Positions 27,139 to 37,348 of a stretch of DNA of 64,000 bases are shown here, one piece after another (the stretch's first letter is position 1; each line of letters opens with the position of its first letter). Under the pieces are notes generated by a model, which saw only the letters and a list, made by a program, of their open reading frames with translations, did no database searches and was not told where the DNA came from. The position numbers and the translations under genes were made by a program. This DNA comes from Motilibacter aurantiacus (lineage in GTDB: Bacteria; Actinomycetota; Actinomycetes; Motilibacterales; Motilibacteraceae), in contig NZ_JAANNO010000002.1 in NCBI RefSeq assembly GCF_011250645.1, forward strand, positions 267,506 through 331,505, given 5' to 3'.

Positions 27139-27178
27139 AGCCTAACGGGTCGACCGCGCCTTGAGACAGTTCGTCTCA
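27139..27178 (-). promoter_or_regulatory. leuB promoter with overlapping palindromic operator
   Basis: Perfect inverted repeat TGAGAC-N5-GTCTCA at 27162-27178. Read on the minus strand, its inner arm GTCTCA is the -35, separated by 17 bases from the -10 TAGGCT (27139-27144). A protein bound to the palindrome would cover the -35, as expected for repression by an LtbR/NdgR-type regulator. The regulator assignment is inference. Confidence 0.65.
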
Positions 27179-27284
27179 CCATGTGGAGAGGAGAGCCCTC
27201 AAGGGGCCGGGTTTCCCCGCGGGCCGGCGTGGAGATCACTTCGATCACCGCAGGCTCCCGGCCTGCCCGACCACGGAGGGCCCC

Positions 27285-27365
27285 ATGAACACACGCACGA
27301 TCGCGATCATCGCGCTCGTCATCGCTGTCATCGTCGCCATCGCGGTCTTCACCAGCGTCCTGTGA
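27285..27365 (+). CDS. 26-residue single-span membrane peptide
   Basis: A tiny ORF with a clear GGAGGG site 4 bases before ATG: MNTRTIAIIALVIAVIVAIA then VFTSVL. Three polar residues and Arg are followed by an uninterrupted hydrophobic helix of Ile, Ala and Val, so it should span the membrane with the N-terminus inside. The Ile/Val-rich composition beside branched-chain genes is notable: 13 of 26 residues are Ile, Val or Leu. It is divergent from leuB across the shared palindrome and is closed by a perfect terminator. Function unknown; it is a small membrane protein or possibly a BCAA-sensing ORF. Confidence 0.7.
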   Translation: MNTRTIAIIALVIAVIVAIAVFTSVL

Positions 27366-27370
27366 CGGCG

Positions 27371-27412
27371 AAGGGGGTGCTGCCCGGGACACGTCCCGGG
27401 CAGCACCCCCTT
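27371..27412. terminator. Bidirectional terminator between the membrane peptide and serA
   Basis: Perfect 19-base inverted repeat (AAGGGGGTGCTGCCCGGGA and its complement) around a CACG loop, between converging genes, with T/A ends on both sides. Confidence 0.9.
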
Positions 27413-27429
27413 CGTCCGTCTGCTCGGGG

Positions 27430-29022
27430 TCAGCCCTCGAGGTCGACCGTCCGGCCGGAGACCGCCCCGATCTCCTGCACGATCGCCTCCAGCGTGTCCG
27501 CGGGCACGGCCGAGTCGACGGTGAGCGCGACGAGCGCGTCGCCGCCCTTGCTCCCCCGGCTCACCTGCATGCCGGCGATGTTGACCCCGGCCTCCCCGAG
27601 GACGCGGCCGATGGTGCCCACGACGCCCGGGCGGTCCTCGTAGCGCAGGAACGCCAGGTGCTCCGAGAGCGGCACCTCGACGTCGAGGCCGTCAACCTCG
27701 ACGATCTTCTCGACCTGACGCGGGCCGGTCAGCGTGCCCGACACCGACGTCTGCGACCCGTCGGCGAGCGTCCCGCGCAGGGTGACGAGGTTGCGGAAGT
27801 CCGGGCTCTCCGACGTCGTCACCAGGCGCGTCTCGAGCCCGCGCTCCTTCGCGAGCACCGGCGCGTTCACGTAGGTCACCTGCTCCTCGACGACCTCGCC
27901 GAAGATGCCGCGCAGCGCGGCCAGCTCGAGGACGCGCACGTCCTGCTCGGCGATCTCGCCCCGGACCTCGATGTCGAGCGACTGCGGGACGGCGCCGGCG
28001 AGCGCGCTGAACACGCGGCCGAGCTTCTCCGTCAGCGGGATGCCCGGGCGCACGTCCTCGGCGATGACCCCGCCCTGGACGTTGACCGCGTCAGGCACCA
28101 GCTCGCCGGCGAGCGCGAGCCGGACCGACTTCGCGACGGCGATGCCCGCGCGCTCCTGCGCCTCGTCCGTGGACGCACCGAGGTGCGGGACCCCGACGAC
28201 CGAATCCAATTGCATGAGCGGGGAGTCGGTCTTCGGCTCCTTGTCCCACACGTCGATGCCGGCGCCGGCGACCCGGCCCTCCGTGAGGGCGGTGTAGAGC
28301 GCCGCCTCGTCGAGGATGCCGCCGCGCGCGGCGTTGACGATGATGACGTTGGGCTTGACCTTGTGCAGTGCCTCGTCACCCAGCAGGCCGACGGTCTCCG
28401 GCGTCTTCGGCAGGTGAACCGTGATGAAGTCCGCCTCGGCCAGCAGCTCGTCGAGGCTGACCAGGCGCGCGCCGATCTGCGCCGCGCGGCCCGCCTGCAC
28501 GTAGGGGTCGTAGGCGATGACCTTCATGCCGAAGGCCGAGAGCCGCTGCGCGACGAGCACCCCGATGCGGCCGAGGCCGACGATGCCGACGGTCTTCTCG
28601 AAGAGCTCGACGCCGGTGAACTTGCTGCGCTTCCACTCCCCGGCCTTGAGCGAGGCGTGCGCGGCCGGGATGCGGCGGGCCACGGACAGCAGCAACGAGA
28701 TCGCGAGCTCGGCGGCCGAGACGATGTTCGACGTCGGTGCGTTGACGACCATGACGCCGGCCTGCGTGGCGGCCGGGACGTCGACGTTGTCCAGCCCGAC
28801 CCCGGCGCGCGCCACCACCTTGAGCTGCTTGGCGGCGGCGATCGCCTCGGCGTCGACCTTGGTCGCGCTGCGCACGAGGACCGCGTCCACGTCCGTGATC
28901 GCCGAGAGCAGCTCGCCACGGTCGGCCCCGTTGCAGGAGCGGACCTCGAAGTCCGGCCCGAGGGCCTCGATGGTGGCGGGCGAGAGCTCTTCAGCGAGAA
29001 GGACGACTGGCTTCTTGCTCAC
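27430..29022 (-). CDS. serA: D-3-phosphoglycerate dehydrogenase
   Basis: SerA oxidises 3-phosphoglycerate, the first step of serine synthesis. The 530-residue product is the long actinobacterial form: substrate/NAD domains with VGIVGLGRIGVLVAQRL (dinucleotide motif), VNAARGGILDEAAL, the His of GVPHLGASTDEAQERAG, an intervening ASB domain, and a C-terminal ACT domain starting near RYEDRPGVVGTIGRVLGEAG that binds serine in known enzymes. GTG start at 29022. It stands alone, convergent with the membrane peptide. Confidence 0.96.
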   Translation of the reverse strand: MSKKPVVLLAEELSPATIEALGPDFEVRSCNGADRGELLSAITDVDAVLVRSATKVDAEAIAAAKQLKVVARAGVGLDNVDVPAATQAGVMVVNAPTSNIVSAAELAISLLLSVARRIPAAHASLKAGEWKRSKFTGVELFEKTVGIVGLGRIGVLVAQRLSAFGMKVIAYDPYVQAGRAAQIGARLVSLDELLAEADFITVHLPKTPETVGLLGDEALHKVKPNVIIVNAARGGILDEAALYTALTEGRVAGAGIDVWDKEPKTDSPLMQLDSVVGVPHLGASTDEAQERAGIAVAKSVRLALAGELVPDAVNVQGGVIAEDVRPGIPLTEKLGRVFSALAGAVPQSLDIEVRGEIAEQDVRVLELAALRGIFGEVVEEQVTYVNAPVLAKERGLETRLVTTSESPDFRNLVTLRGTLADGSQTSVSGTLTGPRQVEKIVEVDGLDVEVPLSEHLAFLRYEDRPGVVGTIGRVLGEAGVNIAGMQVSRGSKGGDALVALTVDSAVPADTLEAIVQEIGAVSGRTVDLEG

Positions 29023-29089
29023 CGTGGGACTCCTGTGGCTAGAACCGGGGACGGCGCTGCGAACTCTACCGATGGCCTCGTGAAGCCGT

Positions 29090-29776
29090 TCACAAGATCG
29101 GCGGCTGCACGTCCGGGCAGGGCCAGGCGTCCCCGCGCCAGGCCGCGTCCCAGAAGAGGTACTCGTAGCGCGCGCTGCGCAGGTACGCGGCCCCCATGGC
29201 GGCGCGCACTCCCGGCGACGCCGCGTCGGCCAGGTCGTCCGCCAGCCGCTCGGCCTGCGTCACGGCCTCGGCGAAGGCGTCGGCGGCGTACGCCTGGACC
29301 CACGTCCGGTAGCGGCCGTCCGCAGGCACGAGCCGCTCGCACGCCAGGCCCACGTCCAGGTAGACCCGGAAGCACGGCAGGACGGCGGCCACGCCCACCT
29401 CCACCGGCTCGAGCGCGGCGGCCCGCAGCAGCCAGGAGACGTACGCGGTGCACGTCGGGGTGGGGACGTGGGCCGCCAGGTCGTCCGGGCCGATGCCGCG
29501 CTCGCCGAGCATCTGCGCGTGCAGCAGGCGCTCCGCGTCCGCGGCCCCGATCGCGGCCGCCGCGAGCTGCGTGACCCCGGGCCCGCCGGGCAGCCGGCTC
29601 GCGCAGCTCGCCAGCGCGCGGGCGTACTCCCCCAGGTAGGCCGAGTCGTCGAGCAGGTAGCGGTCGAACACCTCGGGGTCGAGGGTGCCGTCGGCGAGCC
29701 CGCGCAGGAACGGGTGGGCAAGGATCTCGTCCACGACGGGCTGGGCGGCCCGGCGCACGTCGGTGGACCAGCTCAC
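29090..29776 (-). CDS. tenA: TenA/thiaminase II family protein
   Basis: TenA hydrolyses aminopyrimidines from degraded thiamine so that the pyrimidine can be salvaged. The 228-residue helical protein has HPFLRGLADGTLDPEVFDRYLLDDSAYL (cited as GTLDPEVFDRYLLDD), the catalytic Cys in VLPCFRVYLDVG, and a C-terminal acidic ARYEYLFWDAAW region. GTG at 29774-29776 is chosen because it overlaps the thiD stop as GTGA; an in-frame GTG nine bases upstream is also possible. Last gene of the thiM-thiE-thiD-tenA operon, giving it a pyrimidine-salvage role. Confidence 0.9.
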   Translation of the reverse strand: MSWSTDVRRAAQPVVDEILAHPFLRGLADGTLDPEVFDRYLLDDSAYLGEYARALASCASRLPGGPGVTQLAAAAIGAADAERLLHAQMLGERGIGPDDLAAHVPTPTCTAYVSWLLRAAALEPVEVGVAAVLPCFRVYLDVGLACERLVPADGRYRTWVQAYAADAFAEAVTQAERLADDLADAASPGVRAAMGAAYLRSARYEYLFWDAAWRGDAWPCPDVQPPIL

Positions 29777-30576
29777 GCCGCCCACCAGCCCACGAAGTGG
29801 TGCACGGGGCCGCTGCCCGAGCCGACCCCGAGCCCGTCCGCGGCCCGCAGCGCGTCCGTGAGGTAGTCCTTCGACCGCTGCACCGCCTCGCGCATCGGCA
29901 TGCCCAGCGCCAGGCCGGCGGCGATGGCGGAGGAGAGCGTGCAGCCGGTGCCGTGCGTGTTGCGGGTGTCGACCCGGGCCGCGGTCAGCTCCAGGACGCC
30001 GTCCGCGTCGACGAGGACGTCGGTGCTGGACGGGCCTGCGAGGTGCCCACCCTTGACCAGAACGGCCGAAGAGCCCATCTGGCGAAGTGCGTTTCCTGCA
30101 TCTTGCATCTCGTCCTCCTCGATCGAGGGCCGGCGCAGCAGCGTCGCGGCCTCGGGCAGGTTCGGGGTGAGGACCGTCGCGAGCGGCACCAGCAGCTCGC
30201 GGATCGCGTCCACCGTCGCCTCGTCGACGAGCCGGTCCCCGCTCGTCGCCACCATCACCGGGTCCACGACGACCTGGGGCACCTCGTGCCGGACGAAGGC
30301 CTCCGCGACCGCGGCCACCACGTCGGCGCCGCCGAGCATGCCGACCTTGACCGCCCGGACGTCGAGGTCGTCGAGCACCGCGTCCAGCTGGGCGGTCACG
30401 AACTCCGCCGGGACGGGGAGCACTCCGGTCACACCCCGGGTGCTCTGCGCCGTCAGTGCGGTGAGCACCGCCCCGCCGTACGCCCCCATGGCCGAGAACG
30501 CCTTGAGGTCGGCCTGGATGCCGGCGCCGCCCGAGGGGTCCGAGCCGGCCACCGACAGCACGATGGCCGCCGTCAT
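29773..30576 (-). CDS. thiD: Hydroxymethylpyrimidine/phosphomethylpyrimidine kinase
   Basis: ThiD phosphorylates HMP and HMP-P to HMP-PP, the pyrimidine half of thiamine. The 267-residue ribokinase-fold protein has SVAGSDPSGGAGIQADLKAF, KVGMLGGADVV, VVDPVMVATSGDRL, TPNLPEAATLL, LVKGGHL and the ATP-site NTHGTGCTLSSAIAAGLALG. ATG 30574-30576 overlaps the thiE stop as ATGA. Confidence 0.96.
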   Translation of the reverse strand: MTAAIVLSVAGSDPSGGAGIQADLKAFSAMGAYGGAVLTALTAQSTRGVTGVLPVPAEFVTAQLDAVLDDLDVRAVKVGMLGGADVVAAVAEAFVRHEVPQVVVDPVMVATSGDRLVDEATVDAIRELLVPLATVLTPNLPEAATLLRRPSIEEDEMQDAGNALRQMGSSAVLVKGGHLAGPSSTDVLVDADGVLELTAARVDTRNTHGTGCTLSSAIAAGLALGMPMREAVQRSKDYLTDALRAADGLGVGSGSGPVHHFVGWWAA

Positions 30577-31220
30577 CGGCCCTCCTCCCTGGCCGCCAGC
30601 GCCGCGTCCACGGACTCGCGCACGGCGCGGGCCGCGGCGCGCGGGTCGGCCGCCGCCATCACCGCGGACACCACGGCGACGCCGGCGGCCCCGGCCGTGA
30701 CGGCCTCGCCCGCTCGGGCCGCGTCGATGCCCCCGATCGCCACGACCGGCAGCCGGTTCCGTCCGGCGGCACGGGTGACGGCTTCGAGCCCGATGCCCGG
30801 CCCGGCGTCGGGCTTGGTGGCGGTCCCCCACACCGGGCCCACCGCGACGTAGTCGAGCGCCTCCTCCTCACCGGGCAGCAGGTCGCGCCCGGCGTACGTG
30901 CTCACCCCGAGCGGCACCCCCGGCCCGAGCGCCGCGCGCGCGTCGACAGGGGCGGCGTCGGCCCCGCCCACGTGCGCGCCGAGGCCGAGCGCCCGCGCGA
31001 CCTCGACGTCGTCGTTGACGACGAGCGGCACGCCGGTGCCCTGCAGGACGGCGAGCAGTCGCCGGGCGACCGCTTCGAGCGCCGCCGGGCCGGCCGTCTT
31101 GTCACGCAGCTGCACGATCGTCACCCCACCCTCCACCGCGGCCGCGACGGTGTGCTCCACCGGGCGGGCGCCGCCGAGGCCCGGGTCGGTCACCAGGTAG
31201 ACGCGCAGGTCCGGGGTCAT
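30573..31220 (-). CDS. thiE: Thiamine-phosphate synthase
   Basis: ThiE joins HMP-PP to the thiazole phosphate, giving thiamine phosphate. The 215-residue TIM barrel has YLVTDPGLGG, VTIVQLRDKTA, LVVNDDVEVARALGLGAHVG, YVAVGPVWGTATKP and VVAIGGIDAA (phosphate-binding loops). It ends in an AAARAVRESVDAAL helix. ATG 31218-31220 overlaps the thiM stop as ATGA. Confidence 0.96.
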   Translation of the reverse strand: MTPDLRVYLVTDPGLGGARPVEHTVAAAVEGGVTIVQLRDKTAGPAALEAVARRLLAVLQGTGVPLVVNDDVEVARALGLGAHVGGADAAPVDARAALGPGVPLGVSTYAGRDLLPGEEEALDYVAVGPVWGTATKPDAGPGIGLEAVTRAAGRNRLPVVAIGGIDAARAGEAVTAGAAGVAVVSAVMAAADPRAAARAVRESVDAALAAREEGR

Positions 31221-32071
31221 GCGCTGGCTCCGGGCTGCTCGGCGCGGACGAGGGCGCCGTCGGCCAGGCCGGCGGCGTCGAGGGCCCACAGCTCGTCGAG
31301 GAGGGCGGTACGCAGGGAGGCCGGCCCCCGCGCGTCGCGGCCCGCACGGGTGCCGGCGGCGGCGAAGACCGCGCAGGCGGCGACGGCGGCCACCAGCGGG
31401 TCGGGCTCGACGGCCAGGAACGCCGCGGTGACCGCGGTGAGCGAGCAGCCGACGGCGGTGACCCGCGGGAGCAGGGCGGAGCCGCCCTCGACCCGCACCA
31501 CGCGGTCGCCGTCGGTGACGACGTCGACCTCCCCGGTACAGACGACCACGCAGCCCCGCTGGGCGGCCAGCCCGCGAGCCGCCCCGACGGCGTCCTCGAC
31601 GGCGTCCCCGGAGTCGACCCCCTTGCCGGCGCTGCGCCGGGCGTCCACCCCCGCCAGGGCGGCCAGGGCCAGGACCTCGCTCGCGTTGGCCCGGACGACG
31701 GTGGGCCGCCGGGTCAGCAGGTCGGCGCTGAGCTCGTTGCGCAGCGCGGTCGCGCCCACCGCGACGGGGTCGAGCACCCACGGGCGCCCGGCGGCGACCG
31801 CCGCCTCCGCGGCCAGCGCCATCCCCTCGGCCCAGCGCGGGGACGGCGTGCCGATGTTGACCGAGAGCGCGGCAGCGATACCGGCGAACTCGCCCGCCTC
31901 GCTCGGGTCGTGGACCATCGCCGGCGAGGCGCCCACGGCGAGGACCGCGTTGGCGGCGATGTCCATGGAGACGTAGTTGGTGATGCTCTGCACGAGCGGG
32001 GCGCCCGCCCGCACGGCGTCCAGCGCGCGGACGACGTCGGGCAGGCCGATCGATGACTGTGGTGCGTTCAC
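31217..32071 (-). CDS. thiM: Hydroxyethylthiazole kinase
   Basis: ThiM phosphorylates the salvaged thiazole alcohol. The 284-residue product has PLVQSITNYVSMDIAANAVLAVGASPAM, VLDPVAVGATALR, RANASEVLALA and the conserved-Cys phosphate loop VTAVGCSLTAVTAAFLA. GTG 32069-32071 is preferred over TTG 32104: it has a GGGAGGG site in the right place, and the first 11 codons of the longer form would lie in a hairpin. First gene behind the TPP riboswitch; with tenA and thiD the operon looks built for salvage. Confidence 0.94.
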   Translation of the reverse strand: MNAPQSSIGLPDVVRALDAVRAGAPLVQSITNYVSMDIAANAVLAVGASPAMVHDPSEAGEFAGIAAALSVNIGTPSPRWAEGMALAAEAAVAAGRPWVLDPVAVGATALRNELSADLLTRRPTVVRANASEVLALAALAGVDARRSAGKGVDSGDAVEDAVGAARGLAAQRGCVVVCTGEVDVVTDGDRVVRVEGGSALLPRVTAVGCSLTAVTAAFLAVEPDPLVAAVAACAVFAAAGTRAGRDARGPASLRTALLDELWALDAAGLADGALVRAEQPGASA

Positions 32072-32082
32072 GGTGACGTTCC

Positions 32083-32098
32083 CTCCCGCCTGCGGGAG
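32083..32098 (-). promoter_or_regulatory. Hairpin covering the thiM ribosome-binding site
   Basis: Minus-strand RNA CUCCCGC-AG-GCGGGAG folds on itself, and its 3' arm contains the GGGAG that would pair with 16S rRNA ahead of GTG 32071. It can act as the expression platform of the TPP riboswitch by blocking translation. Confidence 0.6.
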
Positions 32099-32133
32099 AG
32101 CCAAAGGCGCACCGGGGGCGGCGCGCGCGTCGG

Positions 32134-32209
32134 GCTCCCTGCGCCGGCATGACCCGGATCAGGTTCGGCGGGTGTGCTCTCAGCCCCTCGGAGAGGGGCA
32201 CCCCGGCCG
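32134..32209 (-). ncRNA. TPP riboswitch (THI element)
   Basis: Minus-strand sequence carries the conserved THI-box elements: GGGGUGCCCC, then the CUGAGA pyrimidine-binding core (in GGGGCUGAGAGCACACCC), then CCGAACCUGAUCCGGGUCAUGCCGGCG. It lies about 60 bases before thiM and is expected to repress thiM-thiE-thiD-tenA when TPP is high. Confidence 0.95.
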
Positions 32210-32281
32210 ACTGCTTGCCCGGTCACGCTACCGCCATCCGCTGCGCCCGCGCCGGGCCGTCCGCGGCGACGCCGTCCTCGG

Positions 32282-32340
32282 GGCCCTCAGCCCCACCTCT
32301 GCACCGCTGCGGAGGTGCAGAGGTGGTGCTCAGAGGGCCG
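32282..32340. terminator. Long hairpin downstream of the diguanylate cyclase
   Basis: Nested inverted repeat: GGCCCTC/GAGGGCC outside and CCACCTCTGCAC/GTGCAGAGGTGG inside. It lies 65 bases after the cyclase stop and upstream of the riboswitch, so it probably terminates the cyclase message. The 300 bases from 32105 to 32404 hold only this and the riboswitch. Confidence 0.65.
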
Positions 32341-32404
32341 AGGTGCTCGCGCCGGGCGCGCTCGCCGGCGCCGGCGCCTGTGGGACGTGGCGGCCCGTGC
32401 CGGC

Positions 32405-33463
32405 TCAGCTCGCGCGTACGCGGCGGCGCTTGTGGGCGTAGAGGTCGCCGTCCGCGCGGGCGATCCACTCGGCGAGCCCCTCGCCCTGCCACTGCGCGAC
32501 CCCGGCGGTCCAGCGCGCGCCCGGCAGCGCGTCGCGCAGCCGCTGGAGAACCTCGACCGAGTCGCCCTCGGCGGTGTCCGGCATCAGCAGCACGAACTCG
32601 TCGCCCCCGTAGCGGCCCAGGACGTCGGACCGGCGCAGCGCCCCGCTCCAGGCCGCCGCCAGCCCGGCGAGGACGCGGTCGCCCACGGCGTGGCCGTCGC
32701 GGTCGTTGACGCCCTTGAAGTCGTCGAGGTCCAGCACGGCCAGGGTCAGCGGCTCCCCGCGCCGCAGCGCGCAGCCCATGAGCCGCTCGGCCGCACCGGC
32801 GAAGGCGACCCGGTTGAGCAGCCCGGTCAGCTGGTCACGGTCGGCCTGCCGCCGCAGCCGCTCGACGAGCGACTGCAGGACCAGCGCGACCCCGCCGACC
32901 GAGACGGTGACGAACCCCCACGTCTGCAGGGCGGAGGGCGCGTCGCACACCCCCAGCCCGGCCGCGAAGCCGCCGGCCATCACCGCGAGGTGGGCCAGTG
33001 CCCCCCGCCGGGAGTGGAACCATGCCGTGAACAGGGCGATCCAGACGTAGCCGAAGGCCGTGACGACGGTGCCGGCGGGGGTGGTGGAGCAGGCGATGCA
33101 GACGCTGACCATCACCGAGACCAGCGCCAGCACGGTGTGCAGGACGATGGCGGGGACGACGTCGCTGCACCGGCGCAGCGCCGCCGCGGCCGCCAGGCCG
33201 GCGCCGCCCAGGGTCACCGCGAGCCCGGTGGGAGCGGTGGCGCTGAACGGCATCGCCGCGTTCCCCAGGCAGACCACGGCGGCGAAAAGGCAGGCCTGGG
33301 CGAGCGTGCGCGCCTCGCTCGGCGCGGGACGTCCCCATGCCACCGGCACCCCCTGCGCGACCATCCCGCGACCGTCCGCCCCTTCGTCCTGCTGTCGGGC
33401 CTCCGCCGTCGGATCACCGGAACCGCCGGCGGCTGCGGCGAGGAAGTCCTTGCGAGCGGGCAC
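32405..33463 (-). CDS. Membrane-bound diguanylate cyclase
   Basis: A 352-residue protein with about six hydrophobic spans in residues 50-205 (for example LAQACLFAAVVCLGNAAM, VVPAIVLHTVLALVSVMVSV) and a C-terminal GGDEF domain: DQLTGLLNRVAF, LDLDDFKGVNDRDGHAVGD and an intact active site RYGGDEF. An inhibitory I-site RRSD lies five residues before GGDEF, so product feedback is expected. It would make cyclic di-GMP from GTP. The membrane part is not a recognised sensor. Single gene, leftward; start GTG 33463. Confidence 0.93.
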   Translation of the reverse strand: MPARKDFLAAAAGGSGDPTAEARQQDEGADGRGMVAQGVPVAWGRPAPSEARTLAQACLFAAVVCLGNAAMPFSATAPTGLAVTLGGAGLAAAAALRRCSDVVPAIVLHTVLALVSVMVSVCIACSTTPAGTVVTAFGYVWIALFTAWFHSRRGALAHLAVMAGGFAAGLGVCDAPSALQTWGFVTVSVGGVALVLQSLVERLRRQADRDQLTGLLNRVAFAGAAERLMGCALRRGEPLTLAVLDLDDFKGVNDRDGHAVGDRVLAGLAAAWSGALRRSDVLGRYGGDEFVLLMPDTAEGDSVEVLQRLRDALPGARWTAGVAQWQGEGLAEWIARADGDLYAHKRRRVRAS

Positions 33464-33545
33464 AGCCTAGAGCGAACGAACCAGATCGGGGAGGCAAATG
33501 CTTGGCCAATAGCGGGACACCGGATGGCCGCAGCCCCGAACGCAG

Positions 33546-33582
33546 CGCGGGGGAGCACGCCTTGTGGGCGTGCTCCCCCGCG
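33546..33582 (-). terminator. Terminator downstream of ilvC
   Basis: Perfect 16-base inverted repeat (CGCGGGGGAGCACGCC and its complement) with a 5-base loop, starting about 20 bases after the ilvC stop. Confidence 0.85.
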
Positions 33583-33602
33583 TTCCGCGGTCTTCGCCCT
33601 GG

Positions 33603-36987
<3,385 letters not shown>

Positions 36988-37068
36988 CTGCTCCACCTTC
37001 CTGGGCTGGGGGTGTGGCGTGTCGGGCTGGGGGATGCGCGGGCGAAGGGCTAGCTGCGCCTGGGGCAA

Positions 37069-37136
37069 ACAAAAACCCCCCGGCCCTGGTGGGCGACGAG
37101 GGGTAGCGCGCTCGGCGGGAAATCAGCCGGCGCGCT
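37069..37136 (-). promoter_or_regulatory. ilvBNC transcription attenuator
   Basis: Minus-strand RNA after the leader: hairpin AGCGCGCCGGC/GCCG-A-GCGCGCU (37105-37136) with one bulged A, which overlaps the leader stop; then a terminator ACCCC...GCCC-ACCA-GGGC...GGGGU (37075-37105) followed by UUUUUGUUU. The two structures share the ACC/GCGCGCU junction, so they can exclude each other. Confidence 0.8.
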
Positions 37137-37164
37137 GTACGAGTACGAGAATTCGGGACTGCAC
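37123..37164 (-). CDS. ilvB leader peptide MQSRILVLVQRAG
   Basis: A 13-codon ORF (GTG start, TGA stop) with five consecutive branched-chain codons, Ile-Leu-Val-Leu-Val. It resembles the ilvBNC leader peptide described in Streptomyces. It ends inside the 5' arm of the antiterminator hairpin. It controls ilvBNC by ribosome stalling when any branched-chain aminoacyl-tRNA is low. Confidence 0.85.
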   Translation of the reverse strand: MQSRILVLVQRAG

Positions 37165-37176
37165 ACGAGCATCGTG

Positions 37177-37230
37177 CCCCACGCCGGGCACACCTGTCCA
37201 CCCGTTTCGCATCGTGAGACGTCCGTCCCA
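37177..37230 (-). promoter_or_regulatory. Candidate ilvB promoter and NdgR-like site
   Basis: Minus-strand TGGACA (37195-37200) and CACGAT 18 bases later form a plausible promoter just before the leader peptide. A TGAGAC-N4-GTCCCA inverted repeat (37215-37230, one mismatch) lies upstream of the -35 and matches the leuB and ndgR/leuC sites. Confidence 0.5.
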
Positions 37231-37252
37231 CGCCCACCCCTCCCCCGCTGTT

Positions 37253-37317
37253 CATGCACGGGTCGGCCGTTTCTCCACAGGCCTCGAGCGTGTGGAGAAG
37301 TGACCGACCCGTGCATG
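37253..37317. terminator. Nested hairpin downstream of ilvD
   Basis: Outer 14-base perfect arms CATGCACGGGTCGG and complement, inner arms CTCCACA/TGTGGAG. It lies 32 bases past the ilvD stop and upstream of the ilvB promoter, so it probably ends the ilvD message and insulates ilvBNC. Confidence 0.75.
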
Positions 37318-37348
37318 ATCAGCGCCAGGGGAAGGGGAAGCGAGGGCG

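Noticed and set aside
37050-37316. 88-codon minus frame across the ilvB leader region
   Set aside because: It passes through the terminator and antiterminator hairpins and ignores the well-placed 13-codon leader ORF.
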